Positions 12,305 to 23,874 of a stretch of 64,000 bases of DNA are shown in pieces (the stretch's first letter is position 1; each line of letters starts with the position of its first letter). Source of the DNA: Adenophora triphylla var. japonica. Its lineage: Eukaryota > Streptophyta > Magnoliopsida > Asterales > Campanulaceae. The notes beneath the pieces are model-generated. The model made no database searches and was not told the DNA's origin. It saw only the letters and a program-made list of their open reading frames with translations. The translations under genes and the position numbers were made by a program. Location: positions 62,001 through 126,000 of the forward strand of contig JAFEMH010002346.1 of the NCBI GenBank assembly GCA_022495995.1. Reading direction: 5' to 3'.

Positions 12305-13071
12305 TGATACTACAAAAAAATTCACTCACCACCGAGTATTTTCAAGTTATATGGAAAATATGATTTTCTACGGCGTTGAATCTCAATTTGCGATATACAA
12401 AACAAGGCACCGTTAGGGGTGTGGGGTCTTTTCCCCCAAAACCCTCTAATGTGATAATCATTAATCCATCATTTGAGTGTGTAAGTATTGAACATTTAGA
12501 GAGAGATTTTGGTGTTTTAGGAGGAAGAGAGAGAGAGTATCAACCTGAATTTTGAAATTAGACACCCATTGCAGCCCATTTGCCCATATGGGCTGCCCTA
12601 AATTCCGCTGCAGCCCATTTGGGCCGCCATATTTATCATAATATATTGGAGTCCAGATATCAATAATGACCATTTTATTCCCATAATACTACACATTTTT
12701 ATATACTCCCTCCGTCCCAAGAAAAGTGTCACCATTTTAGGCAGGGCACGCAAATTAAGGAAAAAGTGGGAAAAAAAAATGTTGTGAGTGTAATTTGAAA
12801 AGAGAAGAGAGAATTAGTGGAGGAAATAGTAAATTTAAAAAGTGTTGTGAGTGTAATAGTGTTTTAGGAGAGAGAATTAGTGAAGGGAATAGTGAGTGGG
12901 TGTAATAGAATATTAATAAAACATTTCCATTTTAGGAAAGGTGACGCTTCAAACGGGACGCCATTTTGGGTAAAAAGTGACGGATTTTCTGGGACGGAGG
13001 GAGTATTTGTTATTTTCATTTTGTCCCTTAGGCAAATCGTATTTTCTGTAGAATTTTCTATTGCCACATCA
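12305..13071 (-). repeat. 3' LTR of the outer element, interrupted by a MITE
   Basis: Homologous to 47,629-48,196: shared blocks include the CACCGTTAGGGGTG region, CAATCCATCATTTGAGT and GCCCATATGGGCTGCCCTAA. The MITE at 12,706-13,003 accounts for 300 bp of its length. It lacks part of a segment present in the other LTR and has a shorter GA run. Confidence 0.9.
12706..13003. mobile_element. Stowaway-type MITE (298 bp)
   Basis: Terminal inverted repeats CTCCCTCCGTCCC and GGGACGGAGGGAG are flanked by TA. It sits in the outer element's 3' LTR. The other LTR shows the uninterrupted site at about 48,116-48,136 (ACATTTTTTATATATTTG). No coding capacity. Confidence 0.93.
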
Positions 13072-13437
13072 TTAGACCCCGACTCATTAGCTCGATTATT
13101 TATAAGCGAGTAATGAATAATTAATATTTTGACCACTTTAAGTTGATACTCTTGCTTTATAATAATAGAATTATTTCATAGACCAATTTTTCGTATTTCG
13201 TTTCGATTATTAAGCCGTTCAAGATGTAAGCCCCTTAATCAGTTCGGGATGCGAGCCCCCAAGTTGAAAGGTAGCGAATTGCTCCCAATTTTCATGTAAG
13301 CTAAGAAAAAAGATGAACTTGCGCGAGATACCGATTGATTGCGAGTTGATGGAGATAAATCTGTTACCAAGTAGAAATTAAGTCCACGTAGATGTGGTGG
13401 AGTGAAGCATTTCGAGGTAGGATGCTAGAGTATAAAA
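13072..13437. other. Outer-element internal segment 1
   Basis: Joins directly to 31,942 once copia-1 and one copy of TAAAA are removed. No gene seen. GAGTCGGGGTCTAA, on the minus strand next to the LTR, is a plausible polypurine tract. Confidence 0.6.
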
Positions 13438-14271
13438 TGTTGGAAATGGGTAACGGAAAGTTAAGTTTGACTTAACGTTGACCTAGATTTCTAACGAAAG
13501 TTCGTTATTTGTTAACGAAACTAGTTACAAATGGTAATCTACATTTGTTGTAGATTATATAACTCATTTAATGTCTTAAAAAACCAATTCCGGGTGAATG
13601 AGAAATTAATGACAAAGTTTTGTAACTTAACGAAAGTTAGTTAAAGGGTGTTTTGAAGTGCTCGGCCGAGCAGAGCACAGAAATTGGCCAAAGTCTCTGA
13701 ACAAGTTTGCTCGGGCGAGGCATATGTCTGCTCGGCCGAGCAGTGTGAATTACACGGCCGTGTGAGTCTATTGACTCGGCCGTGCAGCTTGGTGCTCGGC
13801 CGAGCGAGTCCCTTGACTCGGCCGAGCAGATCCTGAACAGGTGCCAATTCAAACAGAAAGTTGTGCCTTTTCAAGGGAAAAGACACAAACCCCTTAACTC
13901 TCTTTATATACTTTCCCTCCGAATTTCAATACATACACACAGTCAATTGAGCATTCCTACCCTCTAGTAAGATAGATTAACATACCCAAATCATTGGCAT
14001 ATTGTTGCATTCTTCCTTTCAAGTCCAAAGTTCTAAACAATCTTTTGTTCGTTAGATTAGTTATATTGGAGTGCTCCTTATAACTAATAGTAAAGTCGTT
14101 TTATCTTACTAGAAGATTGCCATTTAAACCGTAAGCACCTGTGCGGGGCAATAACTTCTTACGGAGATTGTATTTAATACAAGACTCGACTTGTCTCTTA
14201 TTCTCCAATCTCCGTTACATTTTCTGTTAAGATTTCTGTTAAGTTCTTGAGAAGCCTACCAAAGTCCAACA
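13438..14271 (+). repeat. Copia-1 5' LTR
   Basis: U3 carries several GC-rich palindromes of the type GCTCGGCCGAGC at 13,661-13,825, plus ACACGGCCGTGT. A TATA box lies at 13,904-13,910. R-U5 contains the segment complementary to the leader at 14,151-14,163 and a 10-bp stem (14,161-14,170 with 14,206-14,215). Confidence 0.95.
13904..13910 (+). promoter_or_regulatory. TATA box of copia-1 LTR
   Basis: TCTTTATATACTT. It is repeated in the 3' LTR at the equivalent place and sets the likely transcript start near 13,935. Confidence 0.6.
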
Positions 14272-14286
14272 ATCGTAAGAAGTTAT
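14151..14286 (+). promoter_or_regulatory. Candidate self-priming pair of copia-1
   Basis: CGTAAGAAGTTAT at 14,274-14,286, two bases after the LTR end, is the exact reverse complement of ATAACTTCTTACG at 14,151-14,163 inside the LTR. It occupies the place of the usual primer site. No TGGTATCAGAGC-type tRNA-Met site is present between the LTR and the gag start at 14,312. Confidence 0.6.
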
Positions 14287-14311
14287 CTACGCTTCTTCAA
14301 GATCTTCAAAG

Positions 14312-14853
14312 ATGGCAAATGAGAAAGACGTCTCCTCATCCAGTCAAGGGAATGTTACGCCTCCTTCTCAAGGTGACGCTACATTCAACCATGTTGCACC
14401 CGCTCCTACACCACATCACCTCGGTCATGGTGAGAAACCCGCGAAATTCACTGGTGTGGATTTCAAGAGATGGCAACAGAAAATGCTATTCTACTTGGCC
14501 ACCCTAAGCTTGCACCGCTTCTTAAAGGAAGATCCTCCGGCGGTGGAAAATGGCGATCCCGACCCCCAAAGGCAAATGGCCAAGGAGGCTTGGGCTCACG
14601 GTAATTTTTTGTGTAAGAATTACATCCTGAATGGACTTGACGATGCACTATACAATGTGTATAGTACCGTTGAGTTAGCCAAGGCATTGTGGGACACATT
14701 GGAAAGAAAGTACAAGATCGAAGATGCCGGGTCAAAGAAATTTGTCGTCGGTAAGTATCTTGACTTCATGATGGTCGATTCCAAATCGGTAACGACTCAA
14801 GTAGATGAATTCCAAATCATTCTACATGGGCTTGATACCGAGGGGATGATCAT
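14312..14853 (+). pseudogene. Copia-1 gag, N-terminal part
   Basis: It starts MANEKDVSSSSQG. The conserved capsid block GVDFKRWQQKMLFYLATL and the NYILNGLDDALYNVYS segment match copia-2 (49,059 onward) and copia-3. The frame runs to the Athila insertion. At the junction codons for EGM are followed by the target duplication ATCAT, and the frame resumes at 27,091 with [18 protein letters not shown]. Confidence 0.93.
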
Positions 14854-16191
14854 TGATGGACAAAAATCCACTATGTAATAAATTACCGAGCAAGTGTACT
14901 CACTACCGGTGTAGCAATATGCACGAGCAAGGGTCGAACCACAGAGACTCGTTGATTTTAACAAGTAGATTTAATTGGTGTAAAAAGTAACAAAGAGGGG
15001 GGTTTTGATTTTTAATTGATCTAATTTATACCTAATGACGAAAAGCAATTAAACACGTAAAGAAGCAATTAATTAAAGCACGGAAGCAAAGATCAAAGGA
15101 ATTTATCAGATTAAAAATAATTCACGGATTGGGATTTCACAGTGTCGCGGTAATATGCTATTCATAAAATAGTATTTAATCAATTTCAAGGGTTCATTCA
15201 CTAAAGTAAGAGTTGGGACGGTTTGGTGTGCGAATTGCAACTCTTCTAATCTCAATTACTAGGGTTTCAATTACGTCACCCAGTAATTCAAGATTGCATT
15301 AAAATCCAAGGAATACATGAACCTAAACCTTCTCGATACAATTACGTAACCGATTGGATTTAATCCACAAAGTTTAATCCGATAATTATTGCTCACGTTA
15401 ATGAATCAATAAAAACCCTAAATAAGATGAAGAACAACTTTGTGGAACAAGAAATTAATTAAAATTGAAATAAAATATTTAGCATAAAACTTTGACACCG
15501 TTTATACCCAATCCATGAAATAGAAAAATTAGCTACTCATGTTCCAACTAAAAATTACACAAATTGAAAAAGAAAGCATAAACCTGGACCAATGATTGAA
15601 GCACAAACAATCCTTCAATCCTCTATAGCCTTCAACTTACAATCAACACATAAAGCATAATCCTAATTATTTCTGCAGAAGTCCATTTTAAACTAGGGAA
15701 GAAGGGGAGAAAAATAGGAAAAGGCAAGAAATCCTCCATAAATTAGGAAACTGAATTTCTAAAAACGGGGGCATGGGCGGTCGCCCACCTTGCCCTGGGC
15801 GGTCGCCCATGAGTGCAGTGGTTTTGCCTTCAATCCTCCTTCAACCTGGGCGGTCGCCCACTTGGTCCTTGGGCAGTCGCCCATGTGCACAGAGCCTTCA
15901 ATACCTGGGAATTCTTCAGCATGGGCGGTCGCCCACCTTTTCCTGGGCGGTCGCCCACCTTAGCAGTTGAAAATGGACACTTCCCTTGCTCCAGAATTTC
16001 TTCAAATCACTAACAGGTGCTTGTGACACCAAATTTCGCCAAAATTGTTCTATATTTCACACCTTCCCGCAGTTTAGACCTGTACTTAACAAACTCCAAA
16101 AACATTGATTAAAATACGACAAAACTCGGGAAATCAAACTCCAAGTAAGTGAGAAAGTATAAGAAATGGGTGTGCAAAAACACATCCATCA
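14854..16191 (-). repeat. Athila 3' LTR with palindrome array
   Basis: 1,338 bp. Six copies of a near-perfect 14-bp palindrome TGGGCGGTCGCCCA, one of them altered, lie at 15,774-15,957. Confidence 0.95.
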
Positions 16192-16910
16192 AATACCCCC
16201 AAACTAACCTTTTGCTCGTCCCCGAGTAAAAACCAAATATAAAACTAAACTAAACAATAAAAATTAACTAAATAACTAAACAACTAAAAAAATTTTTTTT
16301 TTTTTTGGGATGTTCCATTCACCATGGGAGTTTTGTTGGCCAAACAAGTCTCAGATCCTTACACCAAACAATCACAAATGTGTTATCATGGACATTGAAT
16401 TAAAGTTACATTAAAGCAAAAACCCACAATTTTCCACCGCGGCCTGAATGATGAAGTGATGTATGGGAGATCATTGTCACACTCTAGGATTGTTTATGGA
16501 TTCACTAAATGATGCTCTAATATAACATGTATCAAAAATAATCACAAAGGGACACTCATATGCATGTTTACACGATTGTCAACCCGGCTAATTGATAATG
16601 AATAGAAAAAAATATGGCTTTAAGTGTTATTTGTGCGAAGGATCGCATGGCTAGGCTCGCGGTTACAAACGAAGGTAAGGACATACGAATTAGGAATGTG
16701 AAACTAAGAAGCCTTGTTTTTACATGTACGACCTCACTACTATGATTCACTCCGCTCACCCTTCACTCCCCATTGTGCCAACCCCCAAACTAAAACTTTT
16801 CATACATTAATAAACATGGGGTTGAGCACAATTATTTGCTTTCTGTGGCCTTGTCTAATTTTCAACTTTTGACACAATGGAGGGGCAAATATAACCATTT
16901 TTATTTTATT

Positions 16911-16942
<32 letters not shown>

Positions 16943-17735
16943 ATTTTTTTACTGCCCCTCTTCATTGCGTTTCACACCCCTTTATATTTTCGCACTTTGA
17001 CCACAATTTGTACATTCCGTTCCAATCTCCCAAGTTCAACCCATAATCCCAATCATTCCTTAGTTCACATTCCAATAAAGGTACGGCATCCTAGCACTAA
17101 GTGAAAAAGGTAGGGAAAGAGGCATCAACTGAAGGCGAATGACGGTCTCGTGTTTCATTCTTATTAACAGCTCAAAAGGGGTTCTAGTGATAAATTTTAT
17201 TTACTGAGTTCGAAAGTCCAAGGCACACAAAAGGGTTGAAAGAAATTAGCCATATATATCAAAATAGCCTATTGACGTGTTATTGACAATCATGCAAACA
17301 ATGTTCTAGGGACCCCGAGAATGCCAAGTGATCCCATAAAGGGCACCTAGAGTGACAACAATGACCAATGATAAATGGAAGTGAGAGGTGGTGCAATCAT
17401 AGTTTATTGTTTCAATGTAACCCTAATCCCCACATCCAAGACAACACCGGTGATTAACAAACAACACTCAATCATCATGGACTTTGGCCAACTCATCCCA
17501 AAATAAAGAGAACAATTTTTTTTTTATTTTTTTAAGAAAAAACTACGAATAAAAGCGAAAATCCTAAAACTAGCATAGCACAAACAATGATAACAATGAT
17601 ACCCCACCCCAAACTAAAACTTTCATTGTCCCTAATGAAAAGAACAAAAAGTACAAAAGCACAAAGGGTTAGGGGTACCTCCAACCATAACTCGGCGATA
17701 TAAATGGTCCCGAGGACCCAACGAGCTACTCCCGC
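16192..17735. other. Athila 3' untranslated region
   Basis: Lies between the additional ORF and the 3' LTR. It contains a long T run at about 16,915-16,943. No gene seen. Confidence 0.7.
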
Positions 17736-18978
17736 TCATGCCGGGTTACTGGCTGCTTCTTCTTCTTCGCTGCTCATCCCAAGATGACCACCCCTCCATC
17801 CGCCGTGGGTCCCAATGCGTGGGGGATGGTAGGGAATGTCTTTGCGGCGACGGAGGTGGTGGAAGTACGTCCCGAATATCCTGAAAGATGGCCATCTGCT
17901 CATCCTCCATGCGTCTGCCTCCACATACTAGAGGCATAAAGGTCCTCCGTGTCGAGGCTTGCATCGCCTCGACCCTCCTCCATGCTAGTCGAGTCTCGAC
18001 CAAAACAATCAAGCGGCCTCGCGGCTCCCTAATGTCTCCGGCCCAAGCATCCATGTGGCCCGCCATGTAGTATGCGGCCTCGTAGAGGTGAACTCCTGCT
18101 CCTCCATCTCCTCATCAACAATTCTCTCTCTACTCCCTCTCGATGACCCTTCACACTGGCTGCAATGTGTGTCCTTTGTTTGTGAGCGTCTTGTTGCTCA
18201 CGGCGGTCCCGAATGAAGTAAGGTCCCTCACAATCCGAAGACGGGAAAAATTGACCCCCGCTCGCTCAATTAGGCCAGAAATCAACAATGGAAAATTAAA
18301 ATTACACCTCCCCATGCTTTTGCAAGTGTTTACTATCTCCAAAGACATTGTCAATCCGGTGTTGAAACTCTGCCCGGATAACACAATATTCATCAACAGG
18401 GCTCTTCTCCAATGTACATCCCCATAATGAGATGTAGGCATAATGCGCTCACAGATGAACCGATGCAAAGCCCGCATCCTAAAATTCAAATTCCGTGCCT
18501 TCATCATATTATCATTCCTCAACAAAGTCAAATCAATGTCTACAAAATATGGGGCTAACCTATCAAGATTATCCGCTACGTTTCCTTCCATAATCTTAGC
18601 ACTAGAATAGTAGGTACAAGCACTGTTCTCACGCCCAGGAGACACCATCCCATAATATCTGTTAATATCATCACCGGTATACCACACATTGTTTCCTCTC
18701 ACAAATGCACTCTTCCTCACACTCCCTGCTTCAAATGCATTGGCATAAAACTCCTTAACCAATAATGCCGACCCTTTATTTTCTGGTCGCTTTGCCAAAT
18801 TTACCCACCCATAATGTTGAAAAATGTCATCCAATTCAAGCTCCTCAAATTTAAACTCATTCTCAATAGCAAAAGCCTTATTTTCATGTTTCTCAAAAAA
18901 AACTTGTGCCTTGCTACCCACAAATCTAGTTGCATCAAAGGCAACTTCTGGGACAGGGGGATTTCTTTGCCTTGGCAT
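17736..18978 (-). CDS. Athila additional ORF (env-position, putative plant transposon protein)
   Basis: The open frame 18,978-18,151 starts MPRQRNPPVPEVAFDATRF and carries NKGSALLVKEFYAN, VRGNNVWYTGDDINRYYG and MSLEIVNTCKSMGR. This pattern is that of the plant transposon protein domain found after pol in Athila elements. The continuation in another frame (18,066-17,746) is Pro/Arg-rich and probably forms the C-terminus. I see no clear signal peptide or membrane span, so an envelope role is not supported by this copy. It may be broken near 18,100. Its function is unknown. Confidence 0.7.
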
Positions 18979-20256
18979 TTTGTTTCAAAATCCACAAAAA
19001 CTTGCACAAAGAAGGCACTAAAGGAGGAAGGTGAATTCTTACTTGCCGGAATAGTTCGCCGGAACAGTCACCGGACCGGAGATGGCCTGAATCTCGCCGG
19101 AGTCGAAGAAGGTGACCGGAGCAAGAAACCACACACCTTGAATCACTGATTTACACACCGATTTCTCAACTTTGAGCTTCAAAATCCAACCTTGCACCCT
19201 TGCCAATTTTCTCAAGCTTCTTGCTTCAATGGTGATGTGGGTTTAAATTTTTGGGTGTAGGGGATTGATTATGGTGAGGGAAAGGTGATTTAGTAGGCAA
19301 ATAGGGGTTTTGGGTAGTGGGTTTGGGTGTTTGAAGGAGTGATTTTAGAGAGAGAGAGTGAAGGGGGGCGGTTCTTTGAAGAGAGAGAGAGAGAGTTTAG
19401 TTTTTTTTTTTTTTTTCAAATTAGAGAGAGAAAGAAGAGAGGCGGCCTAGGGTTAAAATGCACGCCTGAAATTAGACGTTGGCGGTCGCTCACATACCCC
19501 CTGGGCGGTCGCCCATGTGCACAGCCTTTTCGTTTCTTAATCCCGATCGGCCACATTGTCGCCCATATACTCCTGGGCGGTCGCCCACCTCGACAGACAA
19601 GCACCCTCAATTTCAAATAAACATGGGCGGTCGCCCACCTATCCATGGGCGGTTGCCCATCTCAACAGTAGCTTCACTTTAATTTCAAAATAACGTGGGC
19701 GGTCGCCCAACACATCCTGGGCGGTTGCCCATCAATACAGCAAGTTGCCTCCCCTTTTTCAAATGGCCATGGGCGGTCGCCCACATATCCATGGGCGGTT
19801 GCCCAGCCCAACAGTGTGAATTTTATCAGCTCCTTACCTGCACACAACCACAAAACAACGCCCCAAGCATAAAATCTGTTGATAAACTAAAAAATGACTC
19901 AAAATTTGACCGCACTTTCGTTGCCTACGTCCCCATTAATATGGGCGGACTACCCACAAGAATAGGCTCAGGTCACCGTAGTTCGACACGTTCACAAAGA
20001 AAAAGATAAAAACACCCAAAAGTAATGATATTTTTTTTTTTTTTTTTTTTTATATATATATACCTCCCACCCCCACATTTTAAACAATGCTATGTCCTCA
20101 TGGCATGAACCACTAAACACACAACACATTCAAAATGCAAAGATGAAAAATGACCGAAAAAAAATACCGAAAGCAATACATGTTACCTACATTGGGTTGC
20201 CTCCCAATCAGCGCTTTGTTTTATGTCGGTAAGCTCGACGTCATGCCTTGGAGAGA
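18979..20256 (-). repeat. Athila pol-ORF spacer with second palindrome array
   Basis: At 19,477-19,812 about ten copies of TGGGCGGTCGCCCA or one-base variants occur, the same palindrome as in the LTRs. A GA-rich run (19,340-19,440), T runs and an AT run (20,030-20,060) make up much of the rest. No gene. Confidence 0.8.
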
Positions 20257-22398
20257 TTAGTCAATGATATCCGGCTCCCCCAACTCAATCACATCTATGT
20301 TATCCACCATAGCCATACCTTCATAGTAAGGCTTCACACGATGCCCATTCACTTTAAATGTAGTGCCATTGTGTAAATCTTTGAGCTCCACCGCCCCATG
20401 TGGGAATATCTTCACTAATTCAAACGGTCCCGACCATTTGGAGCGTAACTTACCCGGAAATAACTTCAATCGAGAGTTGAACAAGAGAACCTTAATTCCC
20501 GGCCTCAGATTTTTAGGCCTTAAGTTCTTGTCATGATACCGTTTGGTTCTCTCCTTGTAAAGCTTGGCATTCTCATACGACTCTTGTCTCAACTCCTCAA
20601 GCTCATCAAGGGCCAATAACCTCTTCTCACCCGCTAAACCCATGTCCATGTTCAACTCTTTCACCGCCCAAAATGCCTTATGTTGTAATTCCACCGGAAG
20701 ATGATAATCCTTACCATACACAATCCGGTAAGGGCTCATACCAATAGGGGTTTTGTATGCCGTTCTATACGCCCACAATGCATCACCCAACTTCATTGCC
20801 CAATCCTTTCTATTAGGACGCACCGTTTTCTCAAGAACCCCTTTGATTTGCCTATTACTTACTTCCACCTGTCCCGAGGTTTGGGGATGATAAGCTGTAG
20901 CTAATTTGTGCACAACCCCATACCTTTTCAACACCGAATTGAACATCCTGTTGGTGAAGTGTGTCCCTTGATCGGTGATTATAGCCCTTGGTACTCCATA
21001 CCTGCTAAAAATATTCTCAACAACAAACTTGGAAACCACATTAGCCTCATTAGTACGGGTGGCAATAGCCTCCACCCACTTGGACACATAATCAACAGCC
21101 ACCAAAATGTAAAGAAAACCATGGGACGGGGGAAAAGGGCCCATGAAATCAATGCCCCACACATCAAATATGTCTACTATCAAATTATTTTGCAATGGCA
21201 TCTCATCTCTCTTTCCTATGCCACCAGTTCTTTGGCATCTATCACACTTTTTACAAAACACATGAGCATCTTTGAATATGGTGGGCCAATAGAAACCGGC
21301 TTGAAAAATCTTTCTAGCAGTCTTTTGACCACTAAAATGCCCACCACATTGTAATTCATGACAAAACCTTAGCACACTCTCTTGCTCATGTTCAGGCACA
21401 CATCGCCTCAACAAACCATCCGGACACCTTTTCCACAAATAAGGATCATCCCAAACATAGTGGTTCACATCAAATTTAAACTTACGTTTTTGCTCGGATG
21501 TGAAATCTGGCGGAAACATACTAGACACCAAATAATTGACATAATCGGCATACCAAGGCTCTTGGACATGTAAGGCAAGAAGTTGTTCATCCGGAAAATT
21601 TTCATTAACCGGAATCACACTCTCCTCAACATTAAGGTACGAGTAGTCCTCAAGCCTAGACAAATGATCCGCCACCACATTTTCGGTCCCCTTCTTTTCC
21701 CGAATCTCGACATCAAACTCTTGTAGCAACAACATCCACCTCAACAACCGAGGCTTAGCATCTTTCTTATTAAGCAAATATCGCACAGCAGCATGATCAG
21801 AATAGATAATTACCTTCGACCCAAGCAAGTAAGAACGAAATTTTTCCAAAGCAAACACAACAGCCAAAAATTCTTTTTCAGTGGTGGTGTAATTCAGTTG
21901 TGCATCATTAAGTGTTCTACTTGCATAATGGATGACGGAAGGTAATTTATCTATCCTTTGTCCCAAAACAGCCCCAATAGCAAAGTCCGAGGCATCACAC
22001 ATGATCTCAAAAGGGTGAGACCAATTGGGACTAGACAGAATGGGGGCACAAGTCAACTTCTCTTTAAGCAAATTAAACGCATTCACACACTCTTGATCAA
22101 AAATGAACTCCGTATCCTTGGCAAGCAGATTACATAAAGGCTTACAAATTTTTGAAAAGTCTTTTATGAATCGCCTATAAAAACCCGCATGCCCAAGGAA
22201 ACTTCGCACACCCTTGACCGAGTCGGGAGGTAATTTAGCAATCACATCAACTTTTGCTCTATCTACCTCAATCCCTCTACTCGACACAATGTGCCCCAAC
22301 ACAATACCATGTTTCACCGTAAAATGACACTTTTCCCAACTCAAAGTCAAGTTGGTTTCACAACACCTTTTCAAAACGAAGCCAAATTCTTTAAGCAA
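20257..22398 (-). CDS. Athila RT end, RNase H and integrase
   Basis: A 713-codon open frame. The RT thumb and connection come first ([19 protein letters not shown]), then RNase H ([42 protein letters not shown]). The integrase follows with its zinc-binding HHCC part ([28 protein letters not shown]). Its core has [30 protein letters not shown] and [14 protein letters not shown], so the catalytic D, D and E are present. The catalytic RT motif FMDD lies just upstream (22,425-22,450) in the same frame; the frameshift near 22,470 separates it from the start of RT. Confidence 0.95.
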   Translation of the reverse strand: MLKEFGFVLKRCCETNLTLSWEKCHFTVKHGIVLGHIVSSRGIEVDRAKVDVIAKLPPDSVKGVRSFLGHAGFYRRFIKDFSKICKPLCNLLAKDTEFIFDQECVNAFNLLKEKLTCAPILSSPNWSHPFEIMCDASDFAIGAVLGQRIDKLPSVIHYASRTLNDAQLNYTTTEKEFLAVVFALEKFRSYLLGSKVIIYSDHAAVRYLLNKKDAKPRLLRWMLLLQEFDVEIREKKGTENVVADHLSRLEDYSYLNVEESVIPVNENFPDEQLLALHVQEPWYADYVNYLVSSMFPPDFTSEQKRKFKFDVNHYVWDDPYLWKRCPDGLLRRCVPEHEQESVLRFCHELQCGGHFSGQKTARKIFQAGFYWPTIFKDAHVFCKKCDRCQRTGGIGKRDEMPLQNNLIVDIFDVWGIDFMGPFPPSHGFLYILVAVDYVSKWVEAIATRTNEANVVSKFVVENIFSRYGVPRAIITDQGTHFTNRMFNSVLKRYGVVHKLATAYHPQTSGQVEVSNRQIKGVLEKTVRPNRKDWAMKLGDALWAYRTAYKTPIGMSPYRIVYGKDYHLPVELQHKAFWAVKELNMDMGLAGEKRLLALDELEELRQESYENAKLYKERTKRYHDKNLRPKNLRPGIKVLLFNSRLKLFPGKLRSKWSGPFELVKIFPHGAVELKDLHNGTTFKVNGHRVKPYYEGMAMVDNIDVIELGEPDIID

Positions 22399-22899
22399 CC
22401 ATCAAAACTATCTCCAAAAACAGAAAAATCATCCATGAAAACCTCAACACACCTCTCAATCATATCGGAAAAATGGAGGTCATACACCTTTGAAATGTCG
22501 CAGGTGCATTGCAAAGCCCAAAAGGCATCCTCCTAAATGCATATGTGCCAAAAGGACATGTGAAGGTGGTTTTGGATTGGTCTTCGGGGGCTATAGCAAT
22601 CTGATTGTACCCCGAAAAACCATCCAAAAACGAAGTAAGAATGGCCACCAACCTCTCTAACATCGATCAATAAAAGGCAAGGGAAAGTGATCTTTCTTGG
22701 TTGCGGCATTTAATTTTCTCAAGTCAATACACATCCTAAGACCAGTCACTTCCCTCATTGGCACATCCTCACCTCTTTCATTTTGAACCACGGTAATGCC
22801 CGATCTTTTTGGTACAACTTGTACCGGGCTTACCCATTCACTCTCAGCCACCGGGTAAATAATACCCGCATCTAACAACTTAAGAACCTCTTTTCTCAC
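22399..22899 (-). pseudogene. Athila reverse transcriptase, N-terminal half
   Basis: 22,899-22,657 gives LLDAGIIYPVAESEWVSPV and LRMCIDLRKLNAATKKDHFP. 22,663-22,460 gives DGFSGYNQIAIAPEDQ and RMPFGLCNAPATFQRCM. A stop or frameshift near 22,660 and another near 22,470 interrupt the palm domain. Confidence 0.93.
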
Positions 22900-23161
22900 A
22901 GCCTTCCTCCATGTGAGGATTTAATCTTCTCTGTCTCTCTCTAGACGGCTTAGCACCATCCAAGAGATGAATTCTGTGCATGCACATCGAGGACCGATTC
23001 CCTTAATGTCCTTTAATGTCCACCCAATGGCCTCTTTATACTCACACAAAACAGAATCAATTGGGCCTCTTTGTTCGGTGGACAAATCGAGATGCAATAA
23101 TAACGAGGCAAAGTCTCTCCCTCTCCTAAAAATGCATATTTTAAATTAGAAGGAAGAGTTT

Positions 23162-23851
23162 TCAACTCAAGGACTGGGGAACCACAATAGAGGGTGCCAA
23201 CTTCTCATTGAAGTGGCCTAGGGGGTGAAACGGGCCATCACTAAGATGGTGCTCGTCGGCCTTATCCACAGCCATCAGTTGAGCATCCGCATTATCCCTA
23301 GATTTCTCACCGCCCATTAACATCAACAACTCTAATTCCGCACAATCTCTCTCATGCCAAGAACTCTCACTCACACACTCATCAACCATATCCCACTCAT
23401 TTATGAACATGCAAGACTCATCATCACCCACAGAATTTTTCATTACATCAAAAACATTTATTTCAATTTTTCATTTGCCACCTCCATGGAAAGAGTGCCA
23501 TTTCCAACATTTATCACGGTGTTGGTCGTTGCCATGAACGGTCTCCCAAGCAATATGGGTGAATCACGGCGACTACCCTCACCGCGAGGCATCTCTAACA
23601 CCACAAAATCTCCTGGAATGATCAATGACCCAACACGAACTAAAAACGTCCTCTACGATGCCCAATGGTCTTTTAATGGACCGGTCGGCAAGTTGTAGGG
23701 CCATCATAGTGGGTTTTAGCTCAGGCAAACCCAACTCAAGGTACATGTAATATGGTAACAAATTAATGCTAGTCCCTAAATCAAGCATGGCCTTTACCGT
23801 GTGAGAATCCCCCAAAGTAATGGAAATTAGAAAACTCCCGGGGTCTTTCAT
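23162..23851 (-). pseudogene. Athila protease and linker
   Basis: 23,851-23,579 shows KDPGSFLISITLG, MLDLGTSINLLP (active site D-L-G, as usual in Athila) and LQLADRSIKRPLG. 23,443-23,162 is the acidic linker toward RT. The frame is broken near 23,650. Confidence 0.88.
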
Positions 23852-23874
23852 TTTCGGTGGAAGACTATGTTTGA

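Noticed and set aside
13637..13886. ORFs with LARPS/RPSR-type repeated peptides here and at 31,270-31,551, 48,215-48,448 and 51,521-51,784
   Set aside because: They are translations of the GC-rich palindrome arrays in copia U3 regions and lack any conserved domain.
15773..16013. ORFs with GGRPP/WAVAH-type peptides here and at 19,416-19,682 and 26,639-26,862
   Set aside because: They arise from the TGGGCGGTCGCCCA array in the Athila LTRs and spacer.
17736..18978. Calling the Athila additional ORF an envelope gene
   Set aside because: No signal peptide or membrane span can be seen in this copy; only the position matches.
19477..19812. Regularly spaced palindromes resembling a CRISPR array
   Set aside because: Spacing is irregular, the units vary, the genome is a plant, and the same motif occurs in the element's LTRs.
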